Assembly (NCBI GenBank): GCA_945873625.1
Contig: CAMCDS010000004.1
Span: 62,001-126,000, forward strand
Length of the DNA stretch: 64,000 bases
Source of the DNA: an uncultured Porphyromonadaceae bacterium
GTDB lineage: Bacteria; Bacteroidota; Bacteroidia; Bacteroidales; Muribaculaceae
Direction of reading: 5' to 3'
Below are positions 49,588 to 58,119 of the stretch, in pieces. The number at the start of each line of letters is the position of its first letter. The stretch's first letter is position 1. Below the pieces are notes generated by a model, which was not told the origin of the DNA, did not search any database, and saw only the letters and a program-made list of their open reading frames with translations. Both the position numbers and the translations under genes were made by a program.

Positions 49588-49923
49588 ATGTCGATATCAA
49601 GACCCGCCGCAGGGCGCAGCGGCAACAAAAGCGCCAAAGCCGGACTGGAGCTGTCGGATTCGCGCCAGCGCCCGTTTACCAAGACCAACTTTCTGATAAT
49701 GGCCGCATGCGTCGGCCTCATCATCGTCGGCTTCCTGCTCATGGGAGGCGGCGGAAGCAGCATCGAAGAGGGATTCAACCCCGACATCTTCAGCACCCGA
49801 CGCATCGTGGTTGGCCCGACAGTGGCCTTCCTCGGATTCCTGCTCATGGCCTTCGCCATAATCTACACACCCGGCTCGCGACGCAAGAAAAGCGCCGAGG
49901 CCGACAATAACGCCGAAGACTGA
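49588..49923 (+). CDS. DUF3098 family membrane protein
   Basis: A 111-residue protein with two hydrophobic helices (FLIMAACVGLIIVGFLLMGGG and VVGPTVAFLGFLLMAFAIIY) separated by a short loop FNPDIFSTRRI, the DUF3098 pattern. Function unknown; it is regularly found between ftsX and uppP in Bacteroidota, suggesting an envelope role. Its TGA overlaps the uppP ATG. Confidence 0.88.
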   Translation: MSISRPAAGRSGNKSAKAGLELSDSRQRPFTKTNFLIMAACVGLIIVGFLLMGGGGSSIEEGFNPDIFSTRRIVVGPTVAFLGFLLMAFAIIYTPGSRRKKSAEADNNAED

Positions 49924-50753
49924 TGGAATGGCTCGACGCCCTCATCCTGGGCATAGTGCAGGGACTGGCCGAATATCTCCCCGTCAGCTCAAGCGGACAC
50001 CTGCAGATATTTCGTGAGATTCTCGGTATCGATCTCCCCTCCGACCAGACTCTCCAGTTCGACATAATGGTCCACGCCGCCACCGTCTGCTCGACGATAG
50101 TGGTGCTCTGGCCCATGTTCTCGAGGCTCTGCGCCAGCTTCTTCACGTTCAGGCGCGACGCCGACTTCTACTATGTGTGCAAGCTGCTCGTCAGCTGCAT
50201 CCCGGTCGGCATCGTCGGCTTCTGCTTCAAAGACACCGTAGAGTCGTTTTTCGGCAACGGCCTCCACATAGTAGGATGGTGTCTGATAGCCACTTCCGTG
50301 CTGCTGGCCTTCGCCTGGTTCACCGGGCGCGACCGCCGCACGGGCCGCATGGTGAGCGGCGAGCGCGGACGCGACATCGGCTGGCTCGACGCCTTCGTGA
50401 TCGGCTGCGCCCAGGCTGTGGCCGTGCTCCCGGGTCTCTCGCGCTCCGGCACCACCATAGCCACCGGCATCATCATCGGCGACAAGCGCGACAAAGTGGC
50501 CTCCTTCTCCTTCCTGATGGTCATCATCCCTATTCTGGGCGAGGCCCTGCTCGACACCGTCAAGCTCATCGGGGGCGGCGCGGAGGCCGAATCGTCGGTA
50601 GGCGCCATGGCTCTCGTCATCGGCTTCGCCAGCGCCTTCATCGTGGGCTGCTGCGCCTGCAAGTGGATGCTCGCCCTGGTGAGGAAAGGGAAGCTTATAT
50701 GGTTTGCCGTCTATTGCCTCGTGATGGCCGTCGTATGCCTCCTCTGGCAGTGA
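49923..50753 (+). CDS. uppP: undecaprenyl-diphosphate phosphatase
   Basis: A 276-residue inner-membrane enzyme that dephosphorylates undecaprenyl diphosphate and so recycles the lipid carrier used for peptidoglycan and for the polysaccharide made by the adjacent locus. It shows the two family motifs ILGIVQGLAEYLPVSSSGHL and AVLPGLSRSGTTIATG, with about eight membrane helices. The start overlaps the DUF3098 stop (ATGA), implying translational coupling. Confidence 0.95.
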   Translation: MEWLDALILGIVQGLAEYLPVSSSGHLQIFREILGIDLPSDQTLQFDIMVHAATVCSTIVVLWPMFSRLCASFFTFRRDADFYYVCKLLVSCIPVGIVGFCFKDTVESFFGNGLHIVGWCLIATSVLLAFAWFTGRDRRTGRMVSGERGRDIGWLDAFVIGCAQAVAVLPGLSRSGTTIATGIIIGDKRDKVASFSFLMVIIPILGEALLDTVKLIGGGAEAESSVGAMALVIGFASAFIVGCCACKWMLALVRKGKLIWFAVYCLVMAVVCLLWQ

Positions 50754-50791
50754 ACATAACCCGTACAGAAACAAGAACGTCAAGAGAATAA

Positions 50792-51532
50792 ATGGACTTT
50801 ATCAGCGGAGAGACAATCTGCGTCGACAAGCCCAAGGGATGGACGTCGTTCGACGCCGTGAAGCGTCTGCGCGGAGCCATCCAGCGGCGACTGCGCCTCA
50901 AGCGCTTCAAGGTGGGCCATGCCGGCACGCTCGACCCTCTGGCCACCGGAGTGCTCATCGTATGCACCGGACGGGCCACGCGCGGCATCGACGCCCTGCA
51001 GAACTCCACCAAGGAATATATCGCCACCCTGCGCCTCGGCGCCACCACCCCCAGCTTCGACCTCGAGACAGCCGTCGACGCCACCTATCCCACCGACCAC
51101 ATCACCCGCGAGATGGTGGAGGAGGCCCTGCCCCGCTTCACCGGACGCATCATGCAGGTGCCCCCGGTGTTCTCGGCCGTGAAGGTCGACGGCAAGCGCG
51201 CCTATAAGCTCGCCCGCAAGGGGCGCGAGGTGGAGCTGAAGGCCAAGCCCCTGCAAATCGATGAAATAGAGCTGATGGAGTTCAGCCCCGAGGAGATCGT
51301 AATCAGAGTGGTGTGCAGCAAAGGCACCTACATCCGCGCCCTGGCCCGCGACATAGGCGAAGCCCTCGGCAGCGGCGCCCATCTGACCGACCTGCGGCGC
51401 ACCCGCGTCGGAGCCTATACCCTCGACCGCGCCATGCAGATCGACGAGGCCCTGCGTGCCATCGACACCTGCACCCTCGAGTTCCCGGCCGACTACCGCC
51501 TCCCCGGCGGCGACGCCCCCGAAGGGGAATGA
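50792..51532 (+). CDS. truB: tRNA pseudouridine(55) synthase
   Basis: TruB isomerises U55 in the T-loop of tRNAs. The catalytic aspartate lies in [16 protein letters not shown], the start has [16 protein letters not shown], and later blocks include [19 protein letters not shown] and [21 protein letters not shown]. At 246 residues it is the short form without a full PUA domain. It lies 38 bases after uppP and 43 bases before queA. Confidence 0.95.
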   Translation: MDFISGETICVDKPKGWTSFDAVKRLRGAIQRRLRLKRFKVGHAGTLDPLATGVLIVCTGRATRGIDALQNSTKEYIATLRLGATTPSFDLETAVDATYPTDHITREMVEEALPRFTGRIMQVPPVFSAVKVDGKRAYKLARKGREVELKAKPLQIDEIELMEFSPEEIVIRVVCSKGTYIRALARDIGEALGSGAHLTDLRRTRVGAYTLDRAMQIDEALRAIDTCTLEFPADYRLPGGDAPEGE

Positions 51533-51575
51533 CCCCGACCATTCCGTAAATCCGAATACTATCCCATCACCATAT

Positions 51576-52628
51576 ATGAAACTATCTCACTTCAAGTTCA
51601 AGCTCCCCGAAGAGCTTATCGCCCAGTATCCGAGCGAAAACCGCGACGAATGCCGCCTGATGGTGGTCAACGTCAAGGACGGGAGCATCGAGCATAAGAT
51701 CTTCAAAGAAGTAATCGACTATTTCGACGACGGCGACGTGATGATCTTCAACAACACGCGCGTCTTCCCCGCCCGCCTGCAAGGCAACAAAGAGAAGACC
51801 GGCGCCGGAATAGAGGTGTTTCTCATGCGTGAGCTCAACGCCGAAAACAAATTCTGGGACGTGCTGGTGGAGCCGGCGCGCAAGATCCGCATCGGCAACA
51901 AGCTCTACTTCGGCGGCGACACGATGGTGGCCGAGGTGATCGACAACACCACCGCCCGCGGACGCACGCTCCGCTTCCTCTACGACGGCGGACACGACGA
52001 ATTCAAGGAGGCGCTCTACGCCCTCGGCCAGACGCCGCTCCCCTTCTACATCAAGCGCGACCCCGAGCCGGAAGACGCAGAGCGCTACCAGTGTATCTTC
52101 GCCTCCGAAGAGGGCGCCGTGATGGCTCCGGCAGCCGGCATGCACTTCAGCCGCGAGCTACTCAAGCGCCTTGAAATCAAGGGTATCAACAAAGGATTCG
52201 TAACCATCCACAGCGGCTGGGGCAACTTCAAGGAAATCGACGTCGAAGACCTCACCAAACACCGCATGGACTCCGAAGACATGACCGTCAGCGGCGACCT
52301 CGTAGACCTCGTCAACGACGCCAAAGACCGCGAGGCCCGCGTCTGTGCCGTAGGCACCAGCGTGATGCGTGCCCTGGCAAGCTCCGTATGCATGAACGGC
52401 CACATCATGCCTTATACCGGCTGGACCAACAAGTTCATCTTCCCCCCCTACGACTTCCAGGTGTGCACCTCGATGATCTCGAACTTCCACCTCCCCTACT
52501 CCACGATGCTCATGATGGTGGCCGCCTTCGGAGGCTACGACCTTATCATGCGCGCATATCAGGAGGCCATCAAGGAAAAGTACCGCTTCGGCTGCTATGG
52601 CGACGCCATGCTGATTATCAGGAAATGA
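51576..52628 (+). CDS. queA: S-adenosylmethionine:tRNA ribosyltransferase-isomerase
   Basis: QueA transfers and isomerises the ribosyl part of SAM onto 7-aminomethyl-7-deazaguanine in tRNA, forming epoxyqueuosine. Family blocks are visible: [54 protein letters not shown] and [18 protein letters not shown]. The track ORF begins at 51456, but ATG 51576 starts the standard [15 protein letters not shown] and gives 350 residues. It is the last gene of the ftsX operon. Confidence 0.95.
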   Translation: MKLSHFKFKLPEELIAQYPSENRDECRLMVVNVKDGSIEHKIFKEVIDYFDDGDVMIFNNTRVFPARLQGNKEKTGAGIEVFLMRELNAENKFWDVLVEPARKIRIGNKLYFGGDTMVAEVIDNTTARGRTLRFLYDGGHDEFKEALYALGQTPLPFYIKRDPEPEDAERYQCIFASEEGAVMAPAAGMHFSRELLKRLEIKGINKGFVTIHSGWGNFKEIDVEDLTKHRMDSEDMTVSGDLVDLVNDAKDREARVCAVGTSVMRALASSVCMNGHIMPYTGWTNKFIFPPYDFQVCTSMISNFHLPYSTMLMMVAAFGGYDLIMRAYQEAIKEKYRFGCYGDAMLIIRK

Positions 52629-52691
52629 CCGACGGCTACGCAAAGGCCCGGAGCATCTTAGAAGCATCTTAAAGGTTTTTAACGCCGAAAA

Positions 52692-52723
52692 TTTGGCCGT
52701 TACAGACTATTTGCCTATCTTTG
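52692..52723 (+). promoter_or_regulatory. promoter upstream of greA
   Basis: TTTG (52692-52695), exactly 20 bases, then TATCTTTG (52716-52723): a full consensus match. The start is expected near 52730, leaving a leader of about 220 bases before greA. Confidence 0.8.
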
Positions 52724-52729
52724 CACCGT

Positions 52730-52898
52730 CGAAAGAACATTAGCGGACGCTGGCGCGGCAATGACCTCATATCATTGCCGCGTCGCTTCGCCAATTATTA
52801 TATACATAATGCTTACCGGGCCGGGGGCCGACATCCCCGGCAGACGCAGAAGAGAATCCTTCCCCCGCACGAAGCGGCTGATGGATTCATTCTTTTTT
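52730..52898 (+). ncRNA. structured greA leader or small RNA with terminator-like end
   Basis: Following the promoter are a perfect 11-bp hairpin (52754-52782, CGCGGCAATGA/TCATTGCCGCG), a CCGGGG/CCCCGG hairpin near 52823-52842, and a GAATCC/GGATTC stem (52854-52888) enclosing CCGC/GCGG and followed by a T6 run at 52893-52898. This could be a separate small RNA of about 170 bases or an attenuator in the greA leader. I do not recognise a named family. Confidence 0.45.
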
Positions 52899-52951
52899 GC
52901 TGTCCCGTTTCCGGCCCGATAGCCTTAACCCGAAAACAACTCACTTAAAAT

Positions 52952-53419
52952 ATGGCTACTTATCTCACCAAAGAAGGCTACGACAAGAAGATGGCGGAGC
53001 TCGCAGAGCTCGAGGCCCAGCGCCCCGCTATCAAACACGCCATCGCCGAAGCCCGCGACAAAGGCGACCTCTCGGAGAATGCCGAATACGACGCCGCTAA
53101 AGAGGCGCAGGGCATGCTCGAAATGAAAATCGCAAAAATAAAGGAGCTCGTCGCCACCGCCAGAATCATCGACGACTCGAACCTAAACACTGACGAAGTG
53201 CAGCTACTCAACAAGGTTACGATCAAGAACACGGCCAACGGCATGACCATGACCTACACCATCGTAACCGAAAACGAGGCCAACCTGCGCGAACACAAAA
53301 TCGCATCCAACACCCCCATAGCCCAGGGCCTGCTCGGACACAAGGTGGGCGACATCGTCCCCATCAAGGCTCCCGCAGGAACCATGAACTTCGAAATCAT
53401 TAAAATCGAAATCGGATGA
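52952..53419 (+). CDS. greA: transcription elongation factor GreA
   Basis: A 155-residue factor that stimulates RNA polymerase to cut backtracked RNA. The N-terminal coiled coil ends in the acidic-tip region GDLSENAEYDAAKEAQG, and the C-terminal FKBP-like domain has EVQLLNKVTIKN and GDIVPIKAPAGTMNFEI. It is preceded by a strong promoter and a long structured leader. Its end overlaps the start of the HIT gene by four bases (ATGA). Confidence 0.96.
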   Translation: MATYLTKEGYDKKMAELAELEAQRPAIKHAIAEARDKGDLSENAEYDAAKEAQGMLEMKIAKIKELVATARIIDDSNLNTDEVQLLNKVTIKNTANGMTMTYTIVTENEANLREHKIASNTPIAQGLLGHKVGDIVPIKAPAGTMNFEIIKIEIG

Positions 53420-53814
53420 CTATCTTCTCGAAAATCATAAACGGCGAGATTCCCTGCTACAAGATAGCCGAAAACGAGGAATTTTTCGCCTTCCTCGACA
53501 TCAACCCCGTCAACTGGGGCCACACTCTCGTGGTGCCCAAGCGTGAGACCGACTATATTTTCGACATCGCCGACGACGAGCTTGCCCGCATGATGATCTT
53601 CGCCAAGCGTGTGGCAAAGGCCCTCAGGGAGACTATCCCCTGCCGCAAGATCGGCGTTACGGTGCTCGGTCTCGAAGTGCCCCACGCCCACATCCACCTC
53701 GTGCCCCTCAAAAACGAGGGCGACATGAACTTCTCGAAGAAAATCAGCGATCCCGACCCCGAAAAGATGAAGCAGATAGCCGAGGCTGTCCGCGCCAACA
53801 TGGAGGAGGTCTGA
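53416..53814 (+). CDS. HIT family nucleotide-binding protein
   Basis: A 132-residue histidine-triad hydrolase with FSKIINGEIPCYKIAENEEF at the N-terminus and the active-site motif HAHIHLVP near residue 95. HINT-type members hydrolyse adenosine phosphoramidates and related nucleotides. It is translationally coupled to greA and followed by a bidirectional terminator. Confidence 0.92.
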   Translation: MTIFSKIINGEIPCYKIAENEEFFAFLDINPVNWGHTLVVPKRETDYIFDIADDELARMMIFAKRVAKALRETIPCRKIGVTVLGLEVPHAHIHLVPLKNEGDMNFSKKISDPDPEKMKQIAEAVRANMEEV

Positions 53815-53837
53815 ACGCCACCACCCTCACTTACCGA

Positions 53838-53877
53838 CAAGACCGGGAGTCAGCTTTCGAGCTGGCTCCCGGCCTTG
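53838..53877. terminator. bidirectional terminator with UUCG loop
   Basis: CAAGACCGGGAGTCAGCT and AGCTGGCTCCCGGCCTTG pair over 18 positions (one mismatch, one G-T) around TTCG. TTTGTTT follows on the plus strand. It lies between the convergent HIT and antiporter genes and can serve both. Confidence 0.9.
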
Positions 53878-53895
53878 TTTGTTTCAGTATAGCTG

Positions 53896-54867
53896 TTATG
53901 CTCCGGCTACGAGATAGACGGTATAGGCCACGTAGATGGCTGCCATCACGGCGCCTTCGGGGCGCGTGATGCGCCGGCGCCCTATCGTGAGCGAGAAGAT
54001 GAAGAGGAGTATCGACGCGCCGATCAGCATGTAGAAGTCGAGCGGGGCAATCGAGCCTACCTTCAGCGGCGAGATGGCGGCCGACGTGCCGAGGATGAAG
54101 AAGACGTTGAAGAGGCACGAGCCCACCACGTTGCCTATGGCAATGTCGGGATTCTTCTTCAGGGCGGCAACTATCGAGGTGGCCAGCTCGGGCAGAGAGG
54201 TGCCGGCAGCCACTATCGTCAGTCCGATCACCGACTCCGACACGCCGAGACTATTGGCAAGCCCGGAGGCTCCGTCTACAAACCAACGTCCGCCGAAGAT
54301 GAGTCCGGCCAGGCCTCCGAGTATGCACACTATGGCGAGCCAGGTCTTCATCTGCTTCACCGGCGCGGTTGCTTCCGGCACGGCTTCGGCGCCGCCGTTG
54401 CGGGCCAGGGAGAAGGTGTAGGCCATGAAGATGAGGAAGAAGGCGAGCAGTATGAGGCCGTCGGCGCGCGAGATGACGTTGTCGCCGGCCCCGTCGATGA
54501 GCATGTCCTGGGCGCAGAAATAGAGCACACACGAGGAGAGCACCACAAGCGGAATCTCCTTCTCCATTGTGGAGCGTCCCACGGATATTGGCATCACAAG
54601 AGCCGTACACCCCACTATCATCAGGATATTGAAGATGTTGGAGCCGACCACGTTGCCGAGGGCTATCTCCGAGCTTCCCTGCAGCGCCGAGACTATGCTG
54701 ATCACCAGCTCCGGAGCCGAGGTGCCGAAAGCCACGATGGTGAGGCCGATCACGAGGTCGGACACGTGCATTTTCCTGGCCACGGCCGAAGCGCCGTCGG
54801 TCAGATAGTTGGCTCCGGCAAGTATCAGCAGGAGCCCGACGATGAGAAGCAGGATGTCGATAATCAT
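53896..54867 (-). CDS. calcium/sodium antiporter (CaCA family)
   Basis: A 323-residue inner-membrane exchanger with two inverted repeats of five helices. Each alpha repeat is visible: GTSAPELVISIVSAL with GNVVGSNIFN, and GTSLPELATSIVAAL with GNVVGSCLFN. It probably exports Ca2+ using the Na+ or H+ gradient (YrbG-like). It lies 20 bases after the DUF5723 gene on the same strand and ends at the shared terminator. Confidence 0.92.
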   Translation of the reverse strand: MIIDILLLIVGLLLILAGANYLTDGASAVARKMHVSDLVIGLTIVAFGTSAPELVISIVSALQGSSEIALGNVVGSNIFNILMIVGCTALVMPISVGRSTMEKEIPLVVLSSCVLYFCAQDMLIDGAGDNVISRADGLILLAFFLIFMAYTFSLARNGGAEAVPEATAPVKQMKTWLAIVCILGGLAGLIFGGRWFVDGASGLANSLGVSESVIGLTIVAAGTSLPELATSIVAALKKNPDIAIGNVVGSCLFNVFFILGTSAAISPLKVGSIAPLDFYMLIGASILLFIFSLTIGRRRITRPEGAVMAAIYVAYTVYLVAGA

Positions 54868-54887
54868 AACTTACAGAATCTCCTTCT

Positions 54888-56273
54888 TTAGAACGGGAAA
54901 TTGATGCCGAGGTTGAAGTCTGCGTTCGATTTAAGCGGAATCAGCTGCTTCGAGAGGCGGCCGATGGTATGGTCCATGCCCACGAAGAGGTTGAAGCCGG
55001 TGGTATGGATGTTGAGGAGCCATCCGAATCCCACGCCGTAGGTGCCGGCCACCATGTTGATGCCGCCCGACACCCACTTCACCGGAGCCACGTTGGCCGA
55101 CAGGCGGAACTGCGTCCAGGTGTAGGGGCCGTTGATGCGCGTCGAGTTGACGAGGCCGAAATGGAGGTTGCGGTAGTAGGGAAACGCATAGTCGACGCCG
55201 AAGTTGAGCGTAGCTGCCAGAGAGCGCGTGCGCGACGAGAGCTCACCCTTGTCGTTGAGCTCGTAGAGGCGCGAGAGGTCGTCGGTGAGGCGGTCCCACT
55301 CGTCGCTGAACGAATTGTCGGCGTCGCCGTTGGCGTTGAAGATATATGCGTCGGTGTCGATGGTCTGGTCGCCGTCGGTCGAGGCCCACGCTGTCTTTCC
55401 CCATTTGATGAATCCGAGGTCGAGCACGGCTGCCGAGAACGTGAAGTCGCGCCATTTATACTGCGCGCCGAGGTCGAAGCCCACGCCGAAGCCGTTGGGG
55501 GCGCTGACATCGTCGAGCGACGCCCCGGAGACGTAGCGGTGGCCGGTCTTGTCGTTGACGTCGGTCTCGAACTTCATCCCCTTGAGCGAGGCGTAGATGT
55601 TGGCGTTGGTAACGGCGCGCCACGAGTCCTGGCCGAGCGTGAGGTCGGCGCGGTCGAGGCGGAAGTCGATGCTTCCGGCTCCGATCAGGAACTTGACTGC
55701 CGCTCCGATGCGCAGGCCGGGCACCTGTCTTATCTCGTGCGAATGGCCTAAGGCGAGCTGGGCGTAGGCGTCAGAATATCCGGCCAGATGGTGGATGTCG
55801 TAGGTGGTGTTGGTGATTCCCTCCTTGGCCAGCGAGAAGAAGGCTCCGGGGAGCGTGGCGTAGAGGTTGGCCGACGCGCTGAGGTTCACGGTGTTGTAGC
55901 CGCCGAATGCCCTGAATCCGGCCGAAAGGATGTTGACCTTTATATTGGCGTCGAGGCGGTTTTTGTCGCCGAACTTGCTCATGGCCTCGTCGGTGCCGAT
56001 GCCCGGATTGGTGAAGAGCACGGTGCGCCCGTCGAGCTTATAGAATATGTCGGAGACGTTGAGGTTGCCGCGCATGGCGAAATTGAGGTTGCCTAATACG
56101 GGAAACGACACGAAGTTGCGTTCGTTGCCGAAGGCGGGGTTCATCTGGAAGCGATAGTCGTAGTTGTCTACGAAGAAGCCCGAATAGGTGTCCTGGGCGT
56201 GAGCGCCTGCCAATCCTGCCGCCACTAAGGCCGATACGGCTAAGGCCTTTATCTTGATGTTGGTTACTTTCAT
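54888..56273 (-). CDS. DUF5723 family outer-membrane protein
   Basis: A 461-residue protein with signal peptide (cleavage near GAHAQD) and many beta strands ending in an aromatic residue (ADFNLGINFPF), consistent with a beta-barrel. The body (QMNPAFGNERNFVSFPVLGNLNF, WVSGGINMVAGTYGVGFGWLLNIH) matches DUF5723, a Bacteroidales family of unknown function resembling PorP/SprF-like barrels. It is cotranscribed with the upstream lipoprotein gene (gap 19 bases). Confidence 0.8.
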   Translation of the reverse strand: MKVTNIKIKALAVSALVAAGLAGAHAQDTYSGFFVDNYDYRFQMNPAFGNERNFVSFPVLGNLNFAMRGNLNVSDIFYKLDGRTVLFTNPGIGTDEAMSKFGDKNRLDANIKVNILSAGFRAFGGYNTVNLSASANLYATLPGAFFSLAKEGITNTTYDIHHLAGYSDAYAQLALGHSHEIRQVPGLRIGAAVKFLIGAGSIDFRLDRADLTLGQDSWRAVTNANIYASLKGMKFETDVNDKTGHRYVSGASLDDVSAPNGFGVGFDLGAQYKWRDFTFSAAVLDLGFIKWGKTAWASTDGDQTIDTDAYIFNANGDADNSFSDEWDRLTDDLSRLYELNDKGELSSRTRSLAATLNFGVDYAFPYYRNLHFGLVNSTRINGPYTWTQFRLSANVAPVKWVSGGINMVAGTYGVGFGWLLNIHTTGFNLFVGMDHTIGRLSKQLIPLKSNADFNLGINFPF

Positions 56274-56292
56274 GGTTCAGAGATTGGAAAGG

Positions 56293-58041
56293 TTAGAATT
56301 CTTTTGTGTATGAGCCGCTCACGTTTACGCGGATTTTGTCGAGCCTGATGGTCTGCGAGGGGCGGAGCACGGTCGACGTTCCGTCGGGCCTCACCTCGGC
56401 GGTAAACTCGATGCCGTCGAGATGGCGCACCTCGCCGGTTACGGTCAGCGTTACAGGCACACCGGCGGCGTTGGCCGGAATCACTCCCCCTTCCACCGAT
56501 ACGCCACTCACGAGATGGCCGTCTTTGTCGATGGGATGGGCGGTGAGCACGGCGTTGAGGGGCAGAGTGGAGGTAACCTCGGTGGTCAGCTTCATCGAAG
56601 TGATGACTATGCCGTCGATGTCCTCGTCGTTCCAGCCGTCCTTGCGGTCGGTGTAGTAGATTACGGAGCCGCTCTGGGCGTCGCCCACGAGGGCGAGGGG
56701 GGCGAGCAGCTTGTAATCACCCTCCATGCAGGGGAGGTCGCGGCCCAGTTCGAGACCGCTCACCTTCTGCATCGGCACTTTCGGGTCTACCAGCTCCACG
56801 CCTATCGACTTGGGAAGACCGCGGCCGCTGAGCACGTTGCCGAGCGAGGCAAACTCCACATATTTGAGGTTTTCGCGGAAGGCCTCGGGCACCTCGTCGG
56901 GGCGATAGGGCGAGAGGCAGAAGTGATAGGGGCCGAAGCCACGGTCGTAGCCGATGCGGAACCCGGGAAGGAGGAACGTCTGCACCGGGGCGTCGTCGCG
57001 AATGGCCGAAAGCTCTATTCCCGACTGGCAGTAGAGGCGGTCGGGGCCGAGGGGATTGTTGAGCGAGAGATAAATCTGCGGATTGTGGAGTATTAGGTTG
57101 GTCTTCTCCTGAGAGAGGAAGTCGGGGAGCTCGCCGAGGGCTATCGGGTCGATGTGGAGCTCCTCGCCGCGCAGCTTGTATTCGATGGTACCTGTCAGCT
57201 CGCGCGCGTCGCAGGGGGTGAGCTGATATGTTATTCCACATTCTACGTCGGCCGGCATCTGCGCTCCTCCGGTCGGCGATACCACGAGGGTGGCGTTGTT
57301 GACCGTGAAGTCGGAGTCGAGCAGCAGCGAGTGGGTGGCGTAGTCGAGTCTTGCACCGTTGGCCGTCAGATCGATGGCCCGGGCGTCAAACACGAGCGAG
57401 GCGCGGCCCGAGGCGTCGAACGCGAGGCTTTCCACCGTCATGCGTCCCGTAGCCGGGTCGTAGCTGCGCCCGTCGGCGGGCACGAGAGTCAGCCCCTTGG
57501 GCATGGCAATCGAGATGTCGGTAAGCTTGCGTGCTCCGGCGCCGGGCATAGCCGCCATCTCGAACGTCATCACCAGACGCAGGTTGTCGGTCGTTACATA
57601 GTTGATTTCATATATTGCCTCGTCTATGTCCTGAGCGCGGTATTCGATTTTCTTCACCACGGGGCTCTGGAGGCGGTAGGTGGTCTGCGAGCCGCCGCCG
57701 CCGGTGAGGGCAAACCTCGTCTCGAAAGGGGTAATGGCGTCAGGGTCGATGGAGAAGGGCTTGATACGCAGCGGGTCGGACCTGAAGGTGCCCGTCTCTT
57801 CCACTGCGTAGAAGGTGTTTCCGTTGATTGTAACTTCCCGGAGTTTGTCGTCGTCGTTCTCGCCGACAGTGATAATGTCGCTGAGAACCACGGTCTCGAG
57901 ATTGATTGGCAGGGTGAAGTCCCTGACCTTGATTTCAGTCGTGGTGTCGATGTCTGAAAGGTCGTATCCGTTGTCGATACATCCCGTCAGCGCAATCATC
58001 GTCGACACAGCCAGAGCCGTGCCTGCAAGAGGTTGCTTCAT
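56293..58041 (-). CDS. hypothetical lipoprotein of the DUF5723-linked operon
   Basis: A 582-residue predicted lipoprotein with lipobox MIALTGCIDNGYDLSDID. The body is beta-rich, without recognised catalytic motifs (for example LQSPVVKKIEYRAQDIDEAIY and IRVNVSGSYTKEF at the end). Similar lipoproteins paired with a DUF5723 barrel occur in Bacteroidales; the function is unknown. A -7 promoter box lies 30 bases upstream, so this is the first gene of the lipoprotein-DUF5723-antiporter operon. Confidence 0.7.
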   Translation of the reverse strand: MKQPLAGTALAVSTMIALTGCIDNGYDLSDIDTTTEIKVRDFTLPINLETVVLSDIITVGENDDDKLREVTINGNTFYAVEETGTFRSDPLRIKPFSIDPDAITPFETRFALTGGGGSQTTYRLQSPVVKKIEYRAQDIDEAIYEINYVTTDNLRLVMTFEMAAMPGAGARKLTDISIAMPKGLTLVPADGRSYDPATGRMTVESLAFDASGRASLVFDARAIDLTANGARLDYATHSLLLDSDFTVNNATLVVSPTGGAQMPADVECGITYQLTPCDARELTGTIEYKLRGEELHIDPIALGELPDFLSQEKTNLILHNPQIYLSLNNPLGPDRLYCQSGIELSAIRDDAPVQTFLLPGFRIGYDRGFGPYHFCLSPYRPDEVPEAFRENLKYVEFASLGNVLSGRGLPKSIGVELVDPKVPMQKVSGLELGRDLPCMEGDYKLLAPLALVGDAQSGSVIYYTDRKDGWNDEDIDGIVITSMKLTTEVTSTLPLNAVLTAHPIDKDGHLVSGVSVEGGVIPANAAGVPVTLTVTGEVRHLDGIEFTAEVRPDGTSTVLRPSQTIRLDKIRVNVSGSYTKEF

Positions 58042-58071
58042 GAATTAGGAATCAAAAGGTTAGTAATTCCG

Positions 58072-58079
58072 CAAAGGTA
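58072..58079 (-). promoter_or_regulatory. -7 promoter element of the lipoprotein-DUF5723-antiporter operon
   Basis: On the minus strand TACCTTTG, preceded by a T run, lies 30 bases before the ATG at 58041. No TTTG -33 box is evident. Confidence 0.55.
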
Positions 58080-58119
58080 ATAAAAAAAACCGAGACTGAG
58101 GCACTTGAAAGGAAATATC

